From a virus: DNA of 64,000 nucleotides. The notes under the pieces are model-generated. The model was not told the origin of the DNA and searched no databases. It worked only from the letters and a program-made list of their open reading frames with translations. This document shows, one piece after another, positions 40,030-49,444 of this stretch; position 1 is the first letter of the stretch; the number at the start of each line of letters is the position of its first letter. Position numbers and translations under genes: made by a program. The DNA lies in the IMG/VR virus record IMGVR_UViG_3300030329_006583, positions 186,001-250,000 of that record; one strand, given 5' to 3'.

Positions 40030-41910
40030 TTAAACATCAGTAATTTCTGGCTCAGGGGAACCCGGGTTTGGATCCGTGGGATTAACGTCTTCCGGACTGA
40101 CGGGGGCTGATGCCGCCATTTTTTCATAAGCAATTTTTGCCACATTCTGAACACATGCATTTAACGCATTATAAGCATCATCAACCTCTTGGCGTGTTTC
40201 AGATGTTAAAGCGCTTTTGGCACTTTCAGCGGCAGTTACCAACGCCTCAATATCAGCTTCATCCAAACTTTCCGCCATGTTTTCCTTCATTTTAAAAGCC
40301 TGGTGAACTAGGGAATCTAATTTATTTCTAGATTCAATCATCTCACGTTTTTTCTGATCTTCAGCTTCGTATTTGGTGGCCTCCTTGATTTTTTCTTCAA
40401 TCTCCTCGGGGTTTAGGCCCGTAGAATCTGTAATAACAATACTTTGATCCTTACCGGTGGCCTTGTCGCTGGCAGACACTGTCAAAATACCATTAGCATC
40501 AATATCAAAGGTTACTTCAATTTGTGGTACACCTCTCGGTGCAGGTGGAATTCCATCCAATGTAAATTTGCCCAGTGTACGATTATCACCCGCCATCTGC
40601 CTTTCACCCTGAAGTACATGTACCTCGACTGTTGATTGACCATCTGCTGCGGTAGAAAATATTTCCTGCTTTTTAGCCGGAATTGTAGTATTACGCTCAA
40701 TGAGCCGAGTACACACACCGCCCATCGTTTCAATCCCCAAAGATAAAGGGGTAACATCCAACAACAGGATGTCTTTTACATCCCCACTCAGCACGCCTCC
40801 CTGAACCGCGGCGCCCAAAGCAACTACCTCATCCGGATTAACACCTTGTGACGGAGACTTTCCAAAAAATTCCTCCACCTTTTTAACCACCAAGGGAATC
40901 CGTGTAGAACCACCAACCAACAAAATCTGATCAATATCTGTTGATTTCTTACCGGCGTCCTTAAGTGCCTGCTTACAAGATTTAAAAGTCTTATCAATCA
41001 CGCCCTCAATCAATTGTTCGAATTTAGAACGCGTCAAATTCATCACCAAGTGTTTGGGCCCATTAGCGTCAGCAGTCAAAAATGGCAAATTAATATCAGC
41101 TGTCATAGCCGAGCTTAATTCCACCTTTGCCTTTTCGGCAGTTTCACGAATACGTTGCAAAGCCATTTTATCCTCTGCAACATCTACCCCTGTTTCCTTC
41201 TTAAATTCCGCAATCATATAATCAATGAGAGCCTCATCAACGTTATCACCGCCTAGGTATGTATCCCCTGAAGTTGACAGTACTTCCACGACATCTCCGG
41301 AAACATCCAAAACTGACACATCAAAAGTACCACCACCAAAATCATAAACCACTACCACTTGTTCTGTATTGGTGCCGAGACCATAAGCCAAAGCAGCGGC
41401 AGTGGGTTCATTAATAATTCTCTTGACATCTAGGCCCGCAATCGTACCTGCATCCTTGGTCGCCTGTCGTTGGGAATCATTAAAATAGGCAGGAACTGTA
41501 ATTACGGCTTCTGTAATTTTCTCCCCCAGGTAATTCTCAGCAGATCGCTTTAATTTTTGTAGCACTTTGGCTGAAATTTCTGGTGGTGTGAACGCCTTGT
41601 CTCCCACGGTGATGTTAACGCCACCCTTCTTACCTGCACTAACATTATACGCAACCTTGCCGGCAACGTCTGATACTTCATTGAATTTAGATCCAATGAA
41701 TCTTTTCGCAGAATAAATCGTCTGTTCCGGTTTGACAACAGCTTGTCGGCGTGCGGTGACACCAACCAAAATATCGTCATCATTAAAAGATACCACAGAA
41801 GGTGTTGTGCGAGAACCTTCCTCGTTCACCATCACAACAGGTTGTTCTCCTTCCATAACCGCCACGCAGCTGTTAGTAGTCCCCAAATCAATACCAATAA
41901 TTTTACCCAT
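40030..41910 (-). CDS. dnaK: Chaperone DnaK (Hsp70), 626 aa
   Basis: Full-length Hsp70: [20 protein letters not shown], the phosphate loops [16 protein letters not shown] and [12 protein letters not shown], the substrate domain [16 protein letters not shown], and an acidic C-terminus ([13 protein letters not shown]) that lacks the bacterial end. It folds or refolds proteins with ATP, DnaJ and a nucleotide exchange factor (GrpE is not in view). Flanked by a J-domain gene and peptide deformylase. Confidence 0.96.
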   Translation of the reverse strand: MGKIIGIDLGTTNSCVAVMEGEQPVVMVNEEGSRTTPSVVSFNDDDILVGVTARRQAVVKPEQTIYSAKRFIGSKFNEVSDVAGKVAYNVSAGKKGGVNITVGDKAFTPPEISAKVLQKLKRSAENYLGEKITEAVITVPAYFNDSQRQATKDAGTIAGLDVKRIINEPTAAALAYGLGTNTEQVVVVYDFGGGTFDVSVLDVSGDVVEVLSTSGDTYLGGDNVDEALIDYMIAEFKKETGVDVAEDKMALQRIRETAEKAKVELSSAMTADINLPFLTADANGPKHLVMNLTRSKFEQLIEGVIDKTFKSCKQALKDAGKKSTDIDQILLVGGSTRIPLVVKKVEEFFGKSPSQGVNPDEVVALGAAVQGGVLSGDVKDILLLDVTPLSLGIETMGGVCTRLIERNTTIPAKKQEIFSTAADGQSTVEVHVLQGERQMAGDNRTLGKFTLDGIPPAPRGVPQIEVTFDIDANGILTVSASDKATGKDQSIVITDSTGLNPEEIEEKIKEATKYEAEDQKKREMIESRNKLDSLVHQAFKMKENMAESLDEADIEALVTAAESAKSALTSETRQEVDDAYNALNACVQNVAKIAYEKMAASAPVSPEDVNPTDPNPGSPEPEITDV

Positions 41911-42006
41911 GATCTCTTCCTCCATTCATTTCCACGGTAAAGTTTTTTCTTACAATGTCAATATAGTCATCGATGTGTCGTTGAACACCCTTGCAATGCA
42001 TTTTTT

Positions 42007-42639
42007 TCATTTTTTTCTTTTTTTTCTTTTTTTCTTACGTTTACCCGGGCCATGTGTTAGGCGGGTATCCATTGGTTCTCGTTCAATTTTTGGCCTTGCG
42101 ATCTTACGCAATGGCGGCCTTAATGTCCTATAAATTTTTTTCTTTAATTCTTGTCTGGCACGTTTTCCCAACCTATCAATGAACACATAACCATCTAGAT
42201 GATCACACTCATGTTGTAAGGCACCGCTAAAAGGCCAACCCACCAACATTTCGTGTGAAGTGCCTCCCATGTCGCAATACCTTAATTTTACATGACTCTT
42301 ACGACGGACTGTGCCACTATACCTTGGTACTGATAGGCAGCTTTCTCGCCACATCATATCATCACCGTTCAGTTCCAATTCCGGATTAATCAACACAAAA
42401 ATATTTTCATCTCTTTCATAAGGTGATGGGTTGGCAAAAGAAAACGAAGAACAATTAAGAATTATTACGCGTTCTAGAACACCAATCTGTGGTGCTGCTA
42501 ACCCAGCACCATTAACTACGTTAAGGGTATCATACATGTCACCCACTAATTTCACCAAGGTTTCATCAAAACAAACCACCGGTTTGCTTTTCTCCTTAAG
42601 CCCGGGATGAGGCCATTGTAGTATTTTACGATATGCCAT
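42007..42639 (-). CDS. def: Peptide deformylase, 210 aa
   Basis: Removes the formyl group from new proteins. All three motifs are present: GAGLAAPQIG (44-53), ESCLSVP with metal cysteine C101 (S replaces the usual G before it), and HECDHLDG with two metal histidines (143, 147). The C-terminus is a run of Lys and Arg (GKRKKKRKKRKK), unusual for the family, from the long T/C tract at 42000-42040. Phage-encoded deformylases occur in marine phages. Confidence 0.94.
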   Translation of the reverse strand: MAYRKILQWPHPGLKEKSKPVVCFDETLVKLVGDMYDTLNVVNGAGLAAPQIGVLERVIILNCSSFSFANPSPYERDENIFVLINPELELNGDDMMWRESCLSVPRYSGTVRRKSHVKLRYCDMGGTSHEMLVGWPFSGALQHECDHLDGYVFIDRLGKRARQELKKKIYRTLRPPLRKIARPKIEREPMDTRLTHGPGKRKKKRKKRKK

Positions 42640-42648
42640 GAATGATTA

Positions 42649-42879
42649 TTAAGAAATTGTGATTTTAGCAGAAACTGCTTCAAACATTTGATCCAACTGG
42701 TATTCTGAATCACCTAATTTGGATCTGATTTTAGCAATTTGAACAGCGGCCTTAAATGCCTTAATATCCAACCTCTCCTTATATTCATCAAATAAATTCT
42801 TCTTATCATCTTGAAGGGTTTTCATTTCATTCTCAAGAACAACGAGCCTCTCTATTAATTCTTTTACATTGTTATCCAT
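42649..42879 (-). CDS. GapR-like nucleoid protein (DUF2312), 76 aa
   Basis: Coiled-coil protein: LIERLVVLENEMKTLQDDKK followed by LDIKAFKAAVQIAKIRSKL, matching the pattern of GapR/DUF2312, which binds overtwisted DNA in front of replication and transcription. Start MDNNV follows the upstream gene's stop. It may help DNA topology in the infected cell; the assignment is based on pattern. Confidence 0.55.
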   Translation of the reverse strand: MDNNVKELIERLVVLENEMKTLQDDKKNLFDEYKERLDIKAFKAAVQIAKIRSKLGDSEYQLDQMFEAVSAKITIS

Positions 42880-43129
42880 CGTTTGTATTCCCTGTTTTTG
42901 CAAATTGATCCTGCCATGCGAGTAAAAGATTGTCCTTTACCAAGACCGACCAACACTCCAATTCACGCACCTGGTCCACCCCTTGCCGTTCCACCAACAC
43001 CCCACGTAATTCATCACCAACATTTACATATGGTGAATCATTAATAGAACTGGTTTTGACTTTCAGATATTTACCTGGAATTAGCTTTACTAAATTCCCT
43101 GCCACTGCATCATGATTTTGATTTTTCAT
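42872..43129 (-). CDS. Hypothetical protein, 85 aa
   Basis: I start at MKNQNHDAVAGNLVKLIPGK; the frame is open upstream but that part overlaps the lysine-rich gene. Beta-rich (KVKTSSINDSPYVNVGDELR, RELECWSVLVKDNLLLAW). Not recognised; overlaps both neighbours. Confidence 0.62.
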   Translation of the reverse strand: MKNQNHDAVAGNLVKLIPGKYLKVKTSSINDSPYVNVGDELRGVLVERQGVDQVRELECWSVLVKDNLLLAWQDQFAKTGNTNDG

Positions 43130-43427
43130 TTTTCTTTGCAGCACTCTTTTTACGAGAAGATTTCTTTTTAGTTGCAACAGATTTCTTGGGCTTGGAACTG
43201 TCGCCCTTTGATTCCTGAACCCCTGTGGAATTTGGAGCAACATTTTTTTTATCATCCGGAGACATGCCAAGCTTATTCAAGGCATCATTAAACTCATCTT
43301 CTGAAGGTGGGTTAACACCCTTTATTTTCAAAAATTTTACAAAATTTTCAAATTCAAACATAGAATTTTTTAAAATAACCCGAGATAATGGCATTCCTAT
43401 TCTACGCAACCATGATTGTAGATCCAT
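43110..43427 (-). CDS. Protein with a Lys-rich tail, 105 aa
   Basis: Start at MDLQSWLRRIGMPL follows AAGGAGG. Helical N-terminal part (FVKFLKIKGVNPPSEDEFND) and a tail of Lys, Ser and Ala (KKSSRKKSAAKKNEKSKS), like a histone-type tail that would bind DNA or RNA. Overlaps neighbours on both sides. Function unknown. Confidence 0.65.
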   Translation of the reverse strand: MDLQSWLRRIGMPLSRVILKNSMFEFENFVKFLKIKGVNPPSEDEFNDALNKLGMSPDDKKNVAPNSTGVQESKGDSSKPKKSVATKKKSSRKKSAAKKNEKSKS

Positions 43428-43728
43428 CACTATCCTCCTTATGTGGTCCCGCATTCATATCATTAAACATTTCAATCATACTTTCTTGAAACCTGGGATC
43501 ACGTGCTGTTTTGTCTATTTGATTAATATCGGTGACGCCATATAATTCACATAATGGACTTGCCAGTTTTTTCATAGCTCGCAGAAAAACATTTCTTGCA
43601 GTTGCATGATTCATTTTATGACCGCGCTCTGTCATGATTTCTGCGATTGTACGGTAATCATTACCATCATACTCAGAAGAAACTGTGGCATAACCACCTT
43701 CACTCTTAAATCCTTTAGGCATGCTCAT
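43402..43728 (-). CDS. HTH protein, possible detached sigma region 4, 108 aa
   Basis: Starts MSMPKGFKSEGGYATVSSEY. The segment RTIAEIMTERGHKMNHATAR followed by NVFLRAMKKLA has the helix-turn-helix spacing of sigma region 4.2 (x-T-x-x-E-x-x...N-x-x-T-x-R-x-x-x-x-R-A-x-x-K-L). It overlaps the end of the sigma factor gene by ATGA. Known phage proteins of this type are described in memory as HTH small proteins. Whether it acts with the sigma factor is a hypothesis. Confidence 0.65.
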   Translation of the reverse strand: MSMPKGFKSEGGYATVSSEYDGNDYRTIAEIMTERGHKMNHATARNVFLRAMKKLASPLCELYGVTDINQIDKTARDPRFQESMIEMFNDMNAGPHKEDSDGSTIMVA

Positions 43729-44507
43729 TGAATCATCTCCTTGGTTTGTTGATTTAATTTTAGAAAATCCTTTTCATTCACCACAAAATCCGAACGAGAC
43801 TCAGGGGTTGAAATACCAAACCTTAAACGAATCACCTGTTCTTCCCTGTGACTCAAGCTTTTTAAGGCCTCCTTGAGCAATCGTGATACCTTTTCTCCGT
43901 CCAGCAAAGACTCAACGTTAGGCGTATCCAAATCTGGAATCACCTCCCGCAAAGTCCTGCTACCGGAATCACCGCTGTTTTTATAATTGATCGGTCGATC
44001 AAGGGAAACGGGGGATGTTGCACATGTAGAAATATTTTTAAGCATTTTCAATGTAACGCCAACCAAATCGGCAACTTCTTCTTGGGATGGTTGTACACCG
44101 AATTCCTTATAATATTCTTCCTGCGCTTGCTTTATTTTCCACAACAGATTACGCGTATATGAAGGTAGTTTTACAGAAGTCGATTGTGAAGTGACATGAC
44201 GCCGAACAGCCTGCTTTATCCACCAACAGGCATATGTTGAAAACTTAAAACCCCTTCGCCAATCGTAACGATCAACCGCTTTCATCAATCCAATGTTAGA
44301 CTCCTGAATTAAATCTTCTAAATCACAACCTTTGTCTTGATATTTTTTAGCAATACTGATGGCCAATCGAATATTAGCCCTCACCATATGATCACGCGCC
44401 CGAGTATCCCCTTTTTCAATGCGCTGAGATAATTCAATTTCTTGTTCACGGGTCAATAGGGATGTTTTTGACACATCTTTGAAAAAACTTTCCAAACTAT
44501 TTTGCAT
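43725..44507 (-). CDS. RNA polymerase sigma factor lacking region 4.2, 260 aa
   Basis: Sigma70-family factor. Region 1.2/2: LLTREQEIELSQRIEKGDTR, DLEDLIQESNIGLMKAVDRYDW, KFSTYACWWIKQAVRRH. Region 3 and linker follow. At the end the sequence reads KSLSHREEQVIRLRFGISTP (region 4.1) but then continues DFVVNEKDFLKLNQQTKEMIQ and stops. The usual T-L-E-E-V-G...V-T-R-E-R-I-R-Q-I-E helix-turn-helix is absent. The -10 reading part is intact, the -35 reading part is not. Confidence 0.9.
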   Translation of the reverse strand: MQNSLESFFKDVSKTSLLTREQEIELSQRIEKGDTRARDHMVRANIRLAISIAKKYQDKGCDLEDLIQESNIGLMKAVDRYDWRRGFKFSTYACWWIKQAVRRHVTSQSTSVKLPSYTRNLLWKIKQAQEEYYKEFGVQPSQEEVADLVGVTLKMLKNISTCATSPVSLDRPINYKNSGDSGSRTLREVIPDLDTPNVESLLDGEKVSRLLKEALKSLSHREEQVIRLRFGISTPESRSDFVVNEKDFLKLNQQTKEMIQ

Positions 44508-44546
44508 TTACTATCCTTTGATTAGTTGATTGATGTACCAAAAACG

Positions 44547-44744
44547 TTATCTTGCTCGCGACTGCCTCAATTGCCATTCACGTTGAAGATAACAATAATC
44601 CATCTCCAGAGCCTTATTTTCATTATTTTTCCGCCCACCTTCAACAATCTGAGTTTTATAACTCATCATAAGCTGTTTTACCTCTGAATCGCTCAAGGCA
44701 TTAATTACATCACGAGAAAGACAACGATTATATGACTTAGACAT
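44547..44744 (-). CDS. Small phage protein, 65 aa
   Basis: Starts MSKSYNRCLSRDVINALSDS and carries a helix EVKQLMMSYKTQIVEGGRKN and a polar end with LQREWQLRQSRAR. It follows the groEL-like gene and precedes the sigma factor. A TTGTAC/TATAAT candidate promoter lies just upstream near 44772-44800. Not recognised beyond phage-like size. Confidence 0.65.
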   Translation of the reverse strand: MSKSYNRCLSRDVINALSDSEVKQLMMSYKTQIVEGGRKNNENKALEMDYCYLQREWQLRQSRAR

Positions 44745-44813
44745 TTAAACTCTCCTATTAAAGTATGATAATTGCCTTACAAAAATTATACACCCACTCA
44801 AAAAAGTACAAAA

Positions 44814-46424
44814 TTATGTTAAAATTTCTTCATCATCCACAATGGCACAACCCACAGAAAGTAACATCCTCGCAACTGATGATGCATTTTCCAAGGCTGT
44901 TCTCACAACCTTTACGGGATCAATGATTCCTGTTTCAAACATATTTACCCACTCCCCGGTGGCCGCATTATATCCACTATTATAACTTGTTTTTATTGCC
45001 TTTTGCACGACAATTTCTGAACTTCCTCCAGAATTATCTACAATTTGTTTAAGCGGGGCGCAACATGCTTTGGAAACAATGTCAATGCCTACTTTAAAAT
45101 CCTCTGATTCCTTAACAGATTTGCGATTTTTTTTCAAACTGGATGATGCACGAACTAACGCCATACCACCCCCTGATACCACGCCTTCTTCGGAGGCAGC
45201 CTGGGTGGCGTGTAACGCATCTTCTACGCGATCTTTTCTCTCCAGCAATTCTACCTCGGTAGGTGCACCCACACGAAGAACAGCAACCCCACCTGCCAAG
45301 CGTTGAATTCTTCTCGCCAAAGCCTCTCTTTCACCCGGGTCAAGGGTCATATCCTCTAAAATAGATTTTACCTCACACAATGCCTGTTTCCGAGATTCTT
45401 CACTGCCCCCTACGCCCACAAACACAGTGCGATGTTTATAACACAAAACCTTCTTACATTTTCCTAAATCATTTAATTCGATTTTCTGTAATGACTCAGG
45501 ATCAGCTGTCACCACTGGCTCACAATCCAACATTACCCCCATATCACGTATAGCAGCAACTCGAGATTCACCAAATTCCGGAGCTCGAATAGCACATACA
45601 TTCAAAGTACCTTTCATTCGATTTAAAACCAGGCCTTGCAATGCCTCCCCATCCACATCATCTGCCACAATGAGTAGAGAACGCTGTTGGCGACTTACTT
45701 TTTCTAATATAGGCAGAATCTCCTGTAAGGATGTAAGTTTCTTATTGATAAGCAAAACGGCGGGATTTTCCAAAACTGCTGCCATTTTATCCTGATCAGT
45801 CACAAAATAAGGGGAAAGAAAACCGCGATCTAATTCTAAACCCTCCACCACATCCAAGCTAGTTTGAAACCCCTTGGCTTCCTCCACAGTAATAATACCA
45901 TCTTTCCCAACCTGTTTCATGGCCGAAGCGATTAATTCACCAATGGAATCCTCTCCATTTGCTGAGATTGTACCTACCTGCGCAATTTCTTCCATGCTGG
46001 TAATGGGATTTGCCATTTCATGCAATTCACTAATAACATACTTTACCCCATATTCCATTCCCTTTTGAAGCTCTGCCGAAGAATAACCTGCAGCTAGCAT
46101 CTTTAAACCTTCGGAAAACATAGTCTGGGCAAGGACGGTAGCAGTTGTGGTACCATCCCCGGCAACATCCGCAGTGCGAGAAGAAGCTTCCTTCACCATC
46201 TGCACCCCTAAATTCCTAAACTTATCACGCAAATTAATGGATTTAGCAACTGTTACCCCATCCTTGGTCAAATGCGGCATCATTCCGGGGCGTTCAATAA
46301 TAACATTCTGCCCTTTTGGCCCCATGGTAACCTTAACAGCATTGGCCAAAATATTGACCCCGTCAACCAATTCTGACCGGGCTGTTTCATCAAATTTTAA
46401 AGTTTTAAATTCTGTATCGTGCAT
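44814..46424 (-). CDS. groEL: Chaperonin GroEL, 536 aa
   Basis: Complete GroEL: KVTMGPKGQNVIIER, AGDGTTTATVLAQ (88-99), VVSGGGMALVRA and a typical apical domain. It lacks the Gly-Gly-Met tail; the last residues are VDDEEILT. It would form a ring that folds capsid and other proteins, as in phages with their own GroEL-like proteins. No GroES gene is visible; the next gene upstream is a 61-aa protein that does not match GroES. Confidence 0.96.
   Translation of the reverse strand: MHDTEFKTLKFDETARSELVDGVNILANAVKVTMGPKGQNVIIERPGMMPHLTKDGVTVAKSINLRDKFRNLGVQMVKEASSRTADVAGDGTTTATVLAQTMFSEGLKMLAAGYSSAELQKGMEYGVKYVISELHEMANPITSMEEIAQVGTISANGEDSIGELIASAMKQVGKDGIITVEEAKGFQTSLDVVEGLELDRGFLSPYFVTDQDKMAAVLENPAVLLINKKLTSLQEILPILEKVSRQQRSLLIVADDVDGEALQGLVLNRMKGTLNVCAIRAPEFGESRVAAIRDMGVMLDCEPVVTADPESLQKIELNDLGKCKKVLCYKHRTVFVGVGGSEESRKQALCEVKSILEDMTLDPGEREALARRIQRLAGGVAVLRVGAPTEVELLERKDRVEDALHATQAASEEGVVSGGGMALVRASSSLKKNRKSVKESEDFKVGIDIVSKACCAPLKQIVDNSGGSSEIVVQKAIKTSYNSGYNAATGEWVNMFETGIIDPVKVVRTALENASSVARMLLSVGCAIVDDEEILT
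44979..45007 (-). promoter_or_regulatory. Candidate promoter inside groEL
   Basis: Minus-strand CGTGCAAA, 17-base spacer, perfect TATAAT within the groEL coding sequence. It might give a transcript for the last part of groEL, the 65-aa gene and the sigma factor, or it could be chance. Confidence 0.35.
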
Positions 46425-46609
46425 TATCCCTTCAACACCCTTTTATTTCCTTCGCTTAATAACCCACGAGTATCTAAAACCCTGCGTTCTTTTGTCACAA
46501 CATTTTCAGCTACCACAAGATCACCCGATCTCAAAGCCACTTCATCCTGTTGCAACACACCCGCATTTCTCAATTTTATTAACTCATCACTAGTTAAAAC
46601 ATTTTCCAT
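46424..46609 (-). CDS. Small phage protein, 61 aa
   Basis: MENVLTSDELIKLRNAGVLQ, then EVALRSGDLVVAENVVTKER. The pattern L-T-x-[DE]-E-L...L-R-x-A-G-V-[IL], then D-[LV]-V-A-E-N-V is familiar from short conserved phage proteins. It is in the place where groES often is, but has none of the GroES motifs. Confidence 0.72.
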   Translation of the reverse strand: MENVLTSDELIKLRNAGVLQQDEVALRSGDLVVAENVVTKERRVLDTRGLLSEGNKRVLKG

Positions 46610-46610
46610 A

Positions 46611-47423
46611 TTAAACTCCCGCAGACTGTTCTAATCTTAGAAATGTCTGGTAAAATTTTACCCAAGATTTATCATTTGTAATTGAATCAAATCCAAAATC
46701 CTCAAATTTGCCCTTAAGAGATTCCCACTGCACCATAGGGGTTGAAACCTCAAATCCCCCCAACTCCTCACGCAAATCTGCAAAACCAATCAACGCCTGA
46801 TTTCTCTCAAATATAAGGCGATTTTCGCCTTTTGCAAGTAGTTCCTGTAACTTTTCAGGCTCTTTCATCAATGCTTGGGCACGTTTATCACCAATCCCCT
46901 TAATCCCCTTGATGTTATCGGCCCCGTCACCACGCAATGATTTCCATGTTACATAATCATACCCAGGATGATCTAATACCTTTTTTCGCACAGGATTGTA
47001 AATCTTGACATTGGCGTGAGTATTATATAGTTGTAGAAAATCTGTATCGCTAGAAACGACTATACAATTATCATTAGCATGTGTATATCTCACCAAATGA
47101 CCCAAAACATCATCACATTCATAATCGGGATGGCGTATTGTGGTAATTGGAAAATATTCTTCCATAAGGTTGATAATTGTTTTTTTCTGGCGTTGAAATG
47201 AATCGTCGTAAGTCCTGTCACGAGTGCCTTTATAATCGGGTGCCATTTCATATCTGTGTTTGGGATATCCTTCCAACACAAAATATGCTTTATCGGGATT
47301 AAATTTTTCAATCAAAGGCCGAAGGGAACGAAAAAAACCAAAGACAGTAGCATTATCCCCTTTCATAAACCCATAACGAGCACGATGAATGAGATTATAC
47401 CCATCCAAAAACAAGACTTGCAT
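46611..47423 (-). CDS. 5'-3' exonuclease / RNase H-like, 270 aa
   Basis: FEN-family nuclease: MQVLFLDGYNLIHRARY, YECDDVLGHLVRYTHAN, VSSDTDFLQLYN and LRGDGADNIKGIKGIGDKRA, with the acidic metal ligands and a helix-hairpin-helix. It would remove RNA primers or flaps. Similar to the T4 RNase H and the exonuclease domain of DNA polymerase I. Lies between groEL and a 149-aa gene. Confidence 0.92.
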   Translation of the reverse strand: MQVLFLDGYNLIHRARYGFMKGDNATVFGFFRSLRPLIEKFNPDKAYFVLEGYPKHRYEMAPDYKGTRDRTYDDSFQRQKKTIINLMEEYFPITTIRHPDYECDDVLGHLVRYTHANDNCIVVSSDTDFLQLYNTHANVKIYNPVRKKVLDHPGYDYVTWKSLRGDGADNIKGIKGIGDKRAQALMKEPEKLQELLAKGENRLIFERNQALIGFADLREELGGFEVSTPMVQWESLKGKFEDFGFDSITNDKSWVKFYQTFLRLEQSAGV

Positions 47424-47431
47424 TGACTCTC

Positions 47432-47881
47432 CTAATTCGTCACTTTTTTTTTATTTATAAAAACATTTTCACCAACTGAAACACCGTCCCCAATTTTAAC
47501 ATTTGCAACAGTGCCATCATCCAATACAACTTTCACGGCTGTATCGTCACCTGATATTAACGGAGTTAGCTCTTCTGGGGTAGGGATGGGGTGTTCTGTT
47601 GGAAAATGTGTATGAGCCAACTCCACCGCTTGTTGGGTCATTTCGGTAATGGCGATATCGGCATTTTGGCGCAATTGTGCCTGAACTTCGTCAATAGTGG
47701 AATATATTTCGGAACCCAATCTACCCAAATCTATAGATTCATCCCTTCCTGGAACATTTACCAGATATTGAATAGACTCACCATCAACAGATCTGCGAAC
47801 AATTTGCTCTACTATTTTAACCGGTATGACGCGTTGTTTTTTAGTAAAAATAACGTAAACGACTTGCCCAACTTGATACAT
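47432..47881 (-). CDS. SH3-like protein, 149 aa
   Basis: Start at MYQVGQVVYVIFTKKQRVIP with GGTGAG upstream. N-terminal SH3-like beta barrel (V-G-Q-x-V-Y-V), a central helical region and a C-terminal second beta part (DDGTVANVKIGDGVSVGENV). No enzyme motif. Possibly a nucleic-acid or protein-binding adaptor. Confidence 0.68.
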   Translation of the reverse strand: MYQVGQVVYVIFTKKQRVIPVKIVEQIVRRSVDGESIQYLVNVPGRDESIDLGRLGSEIYSTIDEVQAQLRQNADIAITEMTQQAVELAHTHFPTEHPIPTPEELTPLISGDDTAVKVVLDDGTVANVKIGDGVSVGENVFINKKKVTN

Positions 47882-47937
47882 AAATCTCACCTTCCTGGAT
47901 AATATTATCTAGAAAGACGAACATTTATAAAATAATA

Positions 47938-48270
47938 TTACATAAACCCGGGACCGGCAAAGCCTAATGTAGGTTGCCATTTTTTAGATGGGGTTTGGGT
48001 TGCCTGTGGCTGAGAGGGCCTCTGGAATCCAGGACCGGCAAAACCCATCGTGGTCGACAGATTGCCGTTAGCGAAACCGGTGTTAATTTGCTGCGCCTTT
48101 TGTTCGCGCAAATAAGCCGCTATTTCCTCCCGGATGATGCGCCGGATCTTCTCCTCAGCCAACAGGTCTTGAGTGGACTCAGTTACAACTTGCGGGGTGG
48201 ATTCCACCATGACGTCATTCTGAGATTTAATTCCTGACAAGACTTGCATACGTTCAACATTATATTTCAT
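47938..48270 (-). CDS. Protein with segment and FAGPGF repeats, 110 aa
   Basis: MKYNVERMQVLSGIKSQNDV contains an R-M-x-x-L-x-G-I motif, then a segment EKIRRIIREEIAAYLREQ at 42-57, then two copies of T-[TL]-x-GFAGPGF (one at the C-terminus). The polar linker is rich in Gln and Pro. The repeats may bind a partner. Role unknown, but it combines both recurrent motifs seen in this window. Confidence 0.7.
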   Translation of the reverse strand: MKYNVERMQVLSGIKSQNDVMVESTPQVVTESTQDLLAEEKIRRIIREEIAAYLREQKAQQINTGFANGNLSTTMGFAGPGFQRPSQPQATQTPSKKWQPTLGFAGPGFM

Positions 48271-48306
48271 GTCGTTTCTCCTTACAAACCATATATATCA
48301 CGTTCT

Positions 48307-48960
48307 TTAAGAAATTGATTCCAATTCAAAACTATATTTTGTTGGAGAATGCACCCAATATTGGATACGTTCCCTGAGCTTTTGTTTTTGTTTCTCTGTT
48401 TTGGCATGTTGCAACTTAATCCTTAGCTTATTCAGGTTAATATCATTGATATTAATTGCCTCCCCCACCAAAACACTGCATTTCTGCATACCCCTGTGCT
48501 TAGCCATGGCTACTTTCCCCCGGGAACCATTGGATACCTCCCGAAAATCCTCGGTTGTGAGATCCTTAAAATGAAGCACGGCAAACTTCATGAAATCTAT
48601 GTCAGCAATAATATAAAGATAATCCAGCGAACCTTTTTGATGAAGGGTTTGATAATCAGATTGAAAACTAATTGCCCCACCTTTATGACGACTAGTTAAC
48701 TTACATTCCAATTCTTTATCAATAGAAGGGATTACAATATCAGGTTGTCCGGTTCTCCCATCCTCATGTGCATCCGGATAGTGTTCCTTAAGAGCCTGGG
48801 CAAAGAATGCCTCCTGAGCCTGTGACATTACAATATTACGCCTGCCAAGATTATCCAAAAGATCCATGTTGTGACGTTCATATAACGACACCGCCTCTTG
48901 GTGAAAATTTTTCATTTTAGTCAAAGCTGATAGTGCCATTTCCCGTGTAACATAACCCAT
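48307..48960 (-). CDS. PD-(D/E)XK-like nuclease, 217 aa
   Basis: The core reads GRTGQPDIVIPSIDKELECKLTS: P-D followed by E-x-K (ELECK), the active-site layout of restriction-endonuclease folds. Preceded by a helical domain and followed by LYIIADIDFMKFAVLHFKD, another strand of the fold. It may cut host or phage DNA. A recurrent-type promoter lies at 48986-49013. Confidence 0.72.
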   Translation of the reverse strand: MGYVTREMALSALTKMKNFHQEAVSLYERHNMDLLDNLGRRNIVMSQAQEAFFAQALKEHYPDAHEDGRTGQPDIVIPSIDKELECKLTSRHKGGAISFQSDYQTLHQKGSLDYLYIIADIDFMKFAVLHFKDLTTEDFREVSNGSRGKVAMAKHRGMQKCSVLVGEAININDINLNKLRIKLQHAKTEKQKQKLRERIQYWVHSPTKYSFELESIS

Positions 48961-48985
48961 CTAGACCTCCGTTGTAGACCTAAAA

Positions 48986-49013
48986 ATTATACCACATATG
49001 GGGCATAATTACA
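48986..49013 (-). promoter_or_regulatory. Putative promoter TGTAAT-N16-TATAAT
   Basis: Minus-strand CGTGTAAT, 16-base spacer, perfect TATAAT, directed at the PD-(D/E)XK-like gene. Confidence 0.55.
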
Positions 49014-49026
49014 CGGGAATAACGAA

Positions 49027-49383
49027 TTATTTTTGAGGATTATAACCTAGCTTTTCTCGAACAGATTGGGTAATTTCTTTACCTTTTGCAGCTGCTTCAG
49101 CAAAGGGACCTAGGCCTAGAACCCACCGAACATTATCGTATTCTATCGGTGTCAGCCCCTTTTTTAAGGCATCCATATCACAATATTGATGCAAGGTAAT
49201 TTCGGTGACAGGAAGATCTTCGCCTTGGGGGCCGGGTTCAATCTCACCTGTTTCCCTAGATTCAAAAACATATAAAACCTTTGGCATTTTCTCAGTATCA
49301 GGTACATTAATAAAAGGGATCTTTGAAGTCAATCCCTCTTCCGACTCTTCATATAATATTTCCGGAACCCATTGTTCACTCAT
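49027..49383 (-). CDS. Hypothetical phage protein, 118 aa
   Basis: Contains MPKVLYVFESRETGEIEPGP, TLHQYCDMDALKKGLTPIEY and REKLGYNPQK. The ESRETGEIEPG element is familiar to me from large-phage proteins. Soluble, acidic. No enzyme motif visible. Confidence 0.65.
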   Translation of the reverse strand: MSEQWVPEILYEESEEGLTSKIPFINVPDTEKMPKVLYVFESRETGEIEPGPQGEDLPVTEITLHQYCDMDALKKGLTPIEYDNVRWVLGLGPFAEAAAKGKEITQSVREKLGYNPQK

Positions 49384-49444
49384 AGATTAAATCCTCCTTA
49401 CAACCTATTATTTTAAAATTATCTTTTAATGTAAAAATTTTAAT

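Noticed and set aside
46424-46609. 61-aa gene next to groEL taken as groES
   Set aside because: Its length and motifs do not fit GroES (about 95 aa, mobile loop and roof hairpin). It matches a small conserved phage protein pattern instead.
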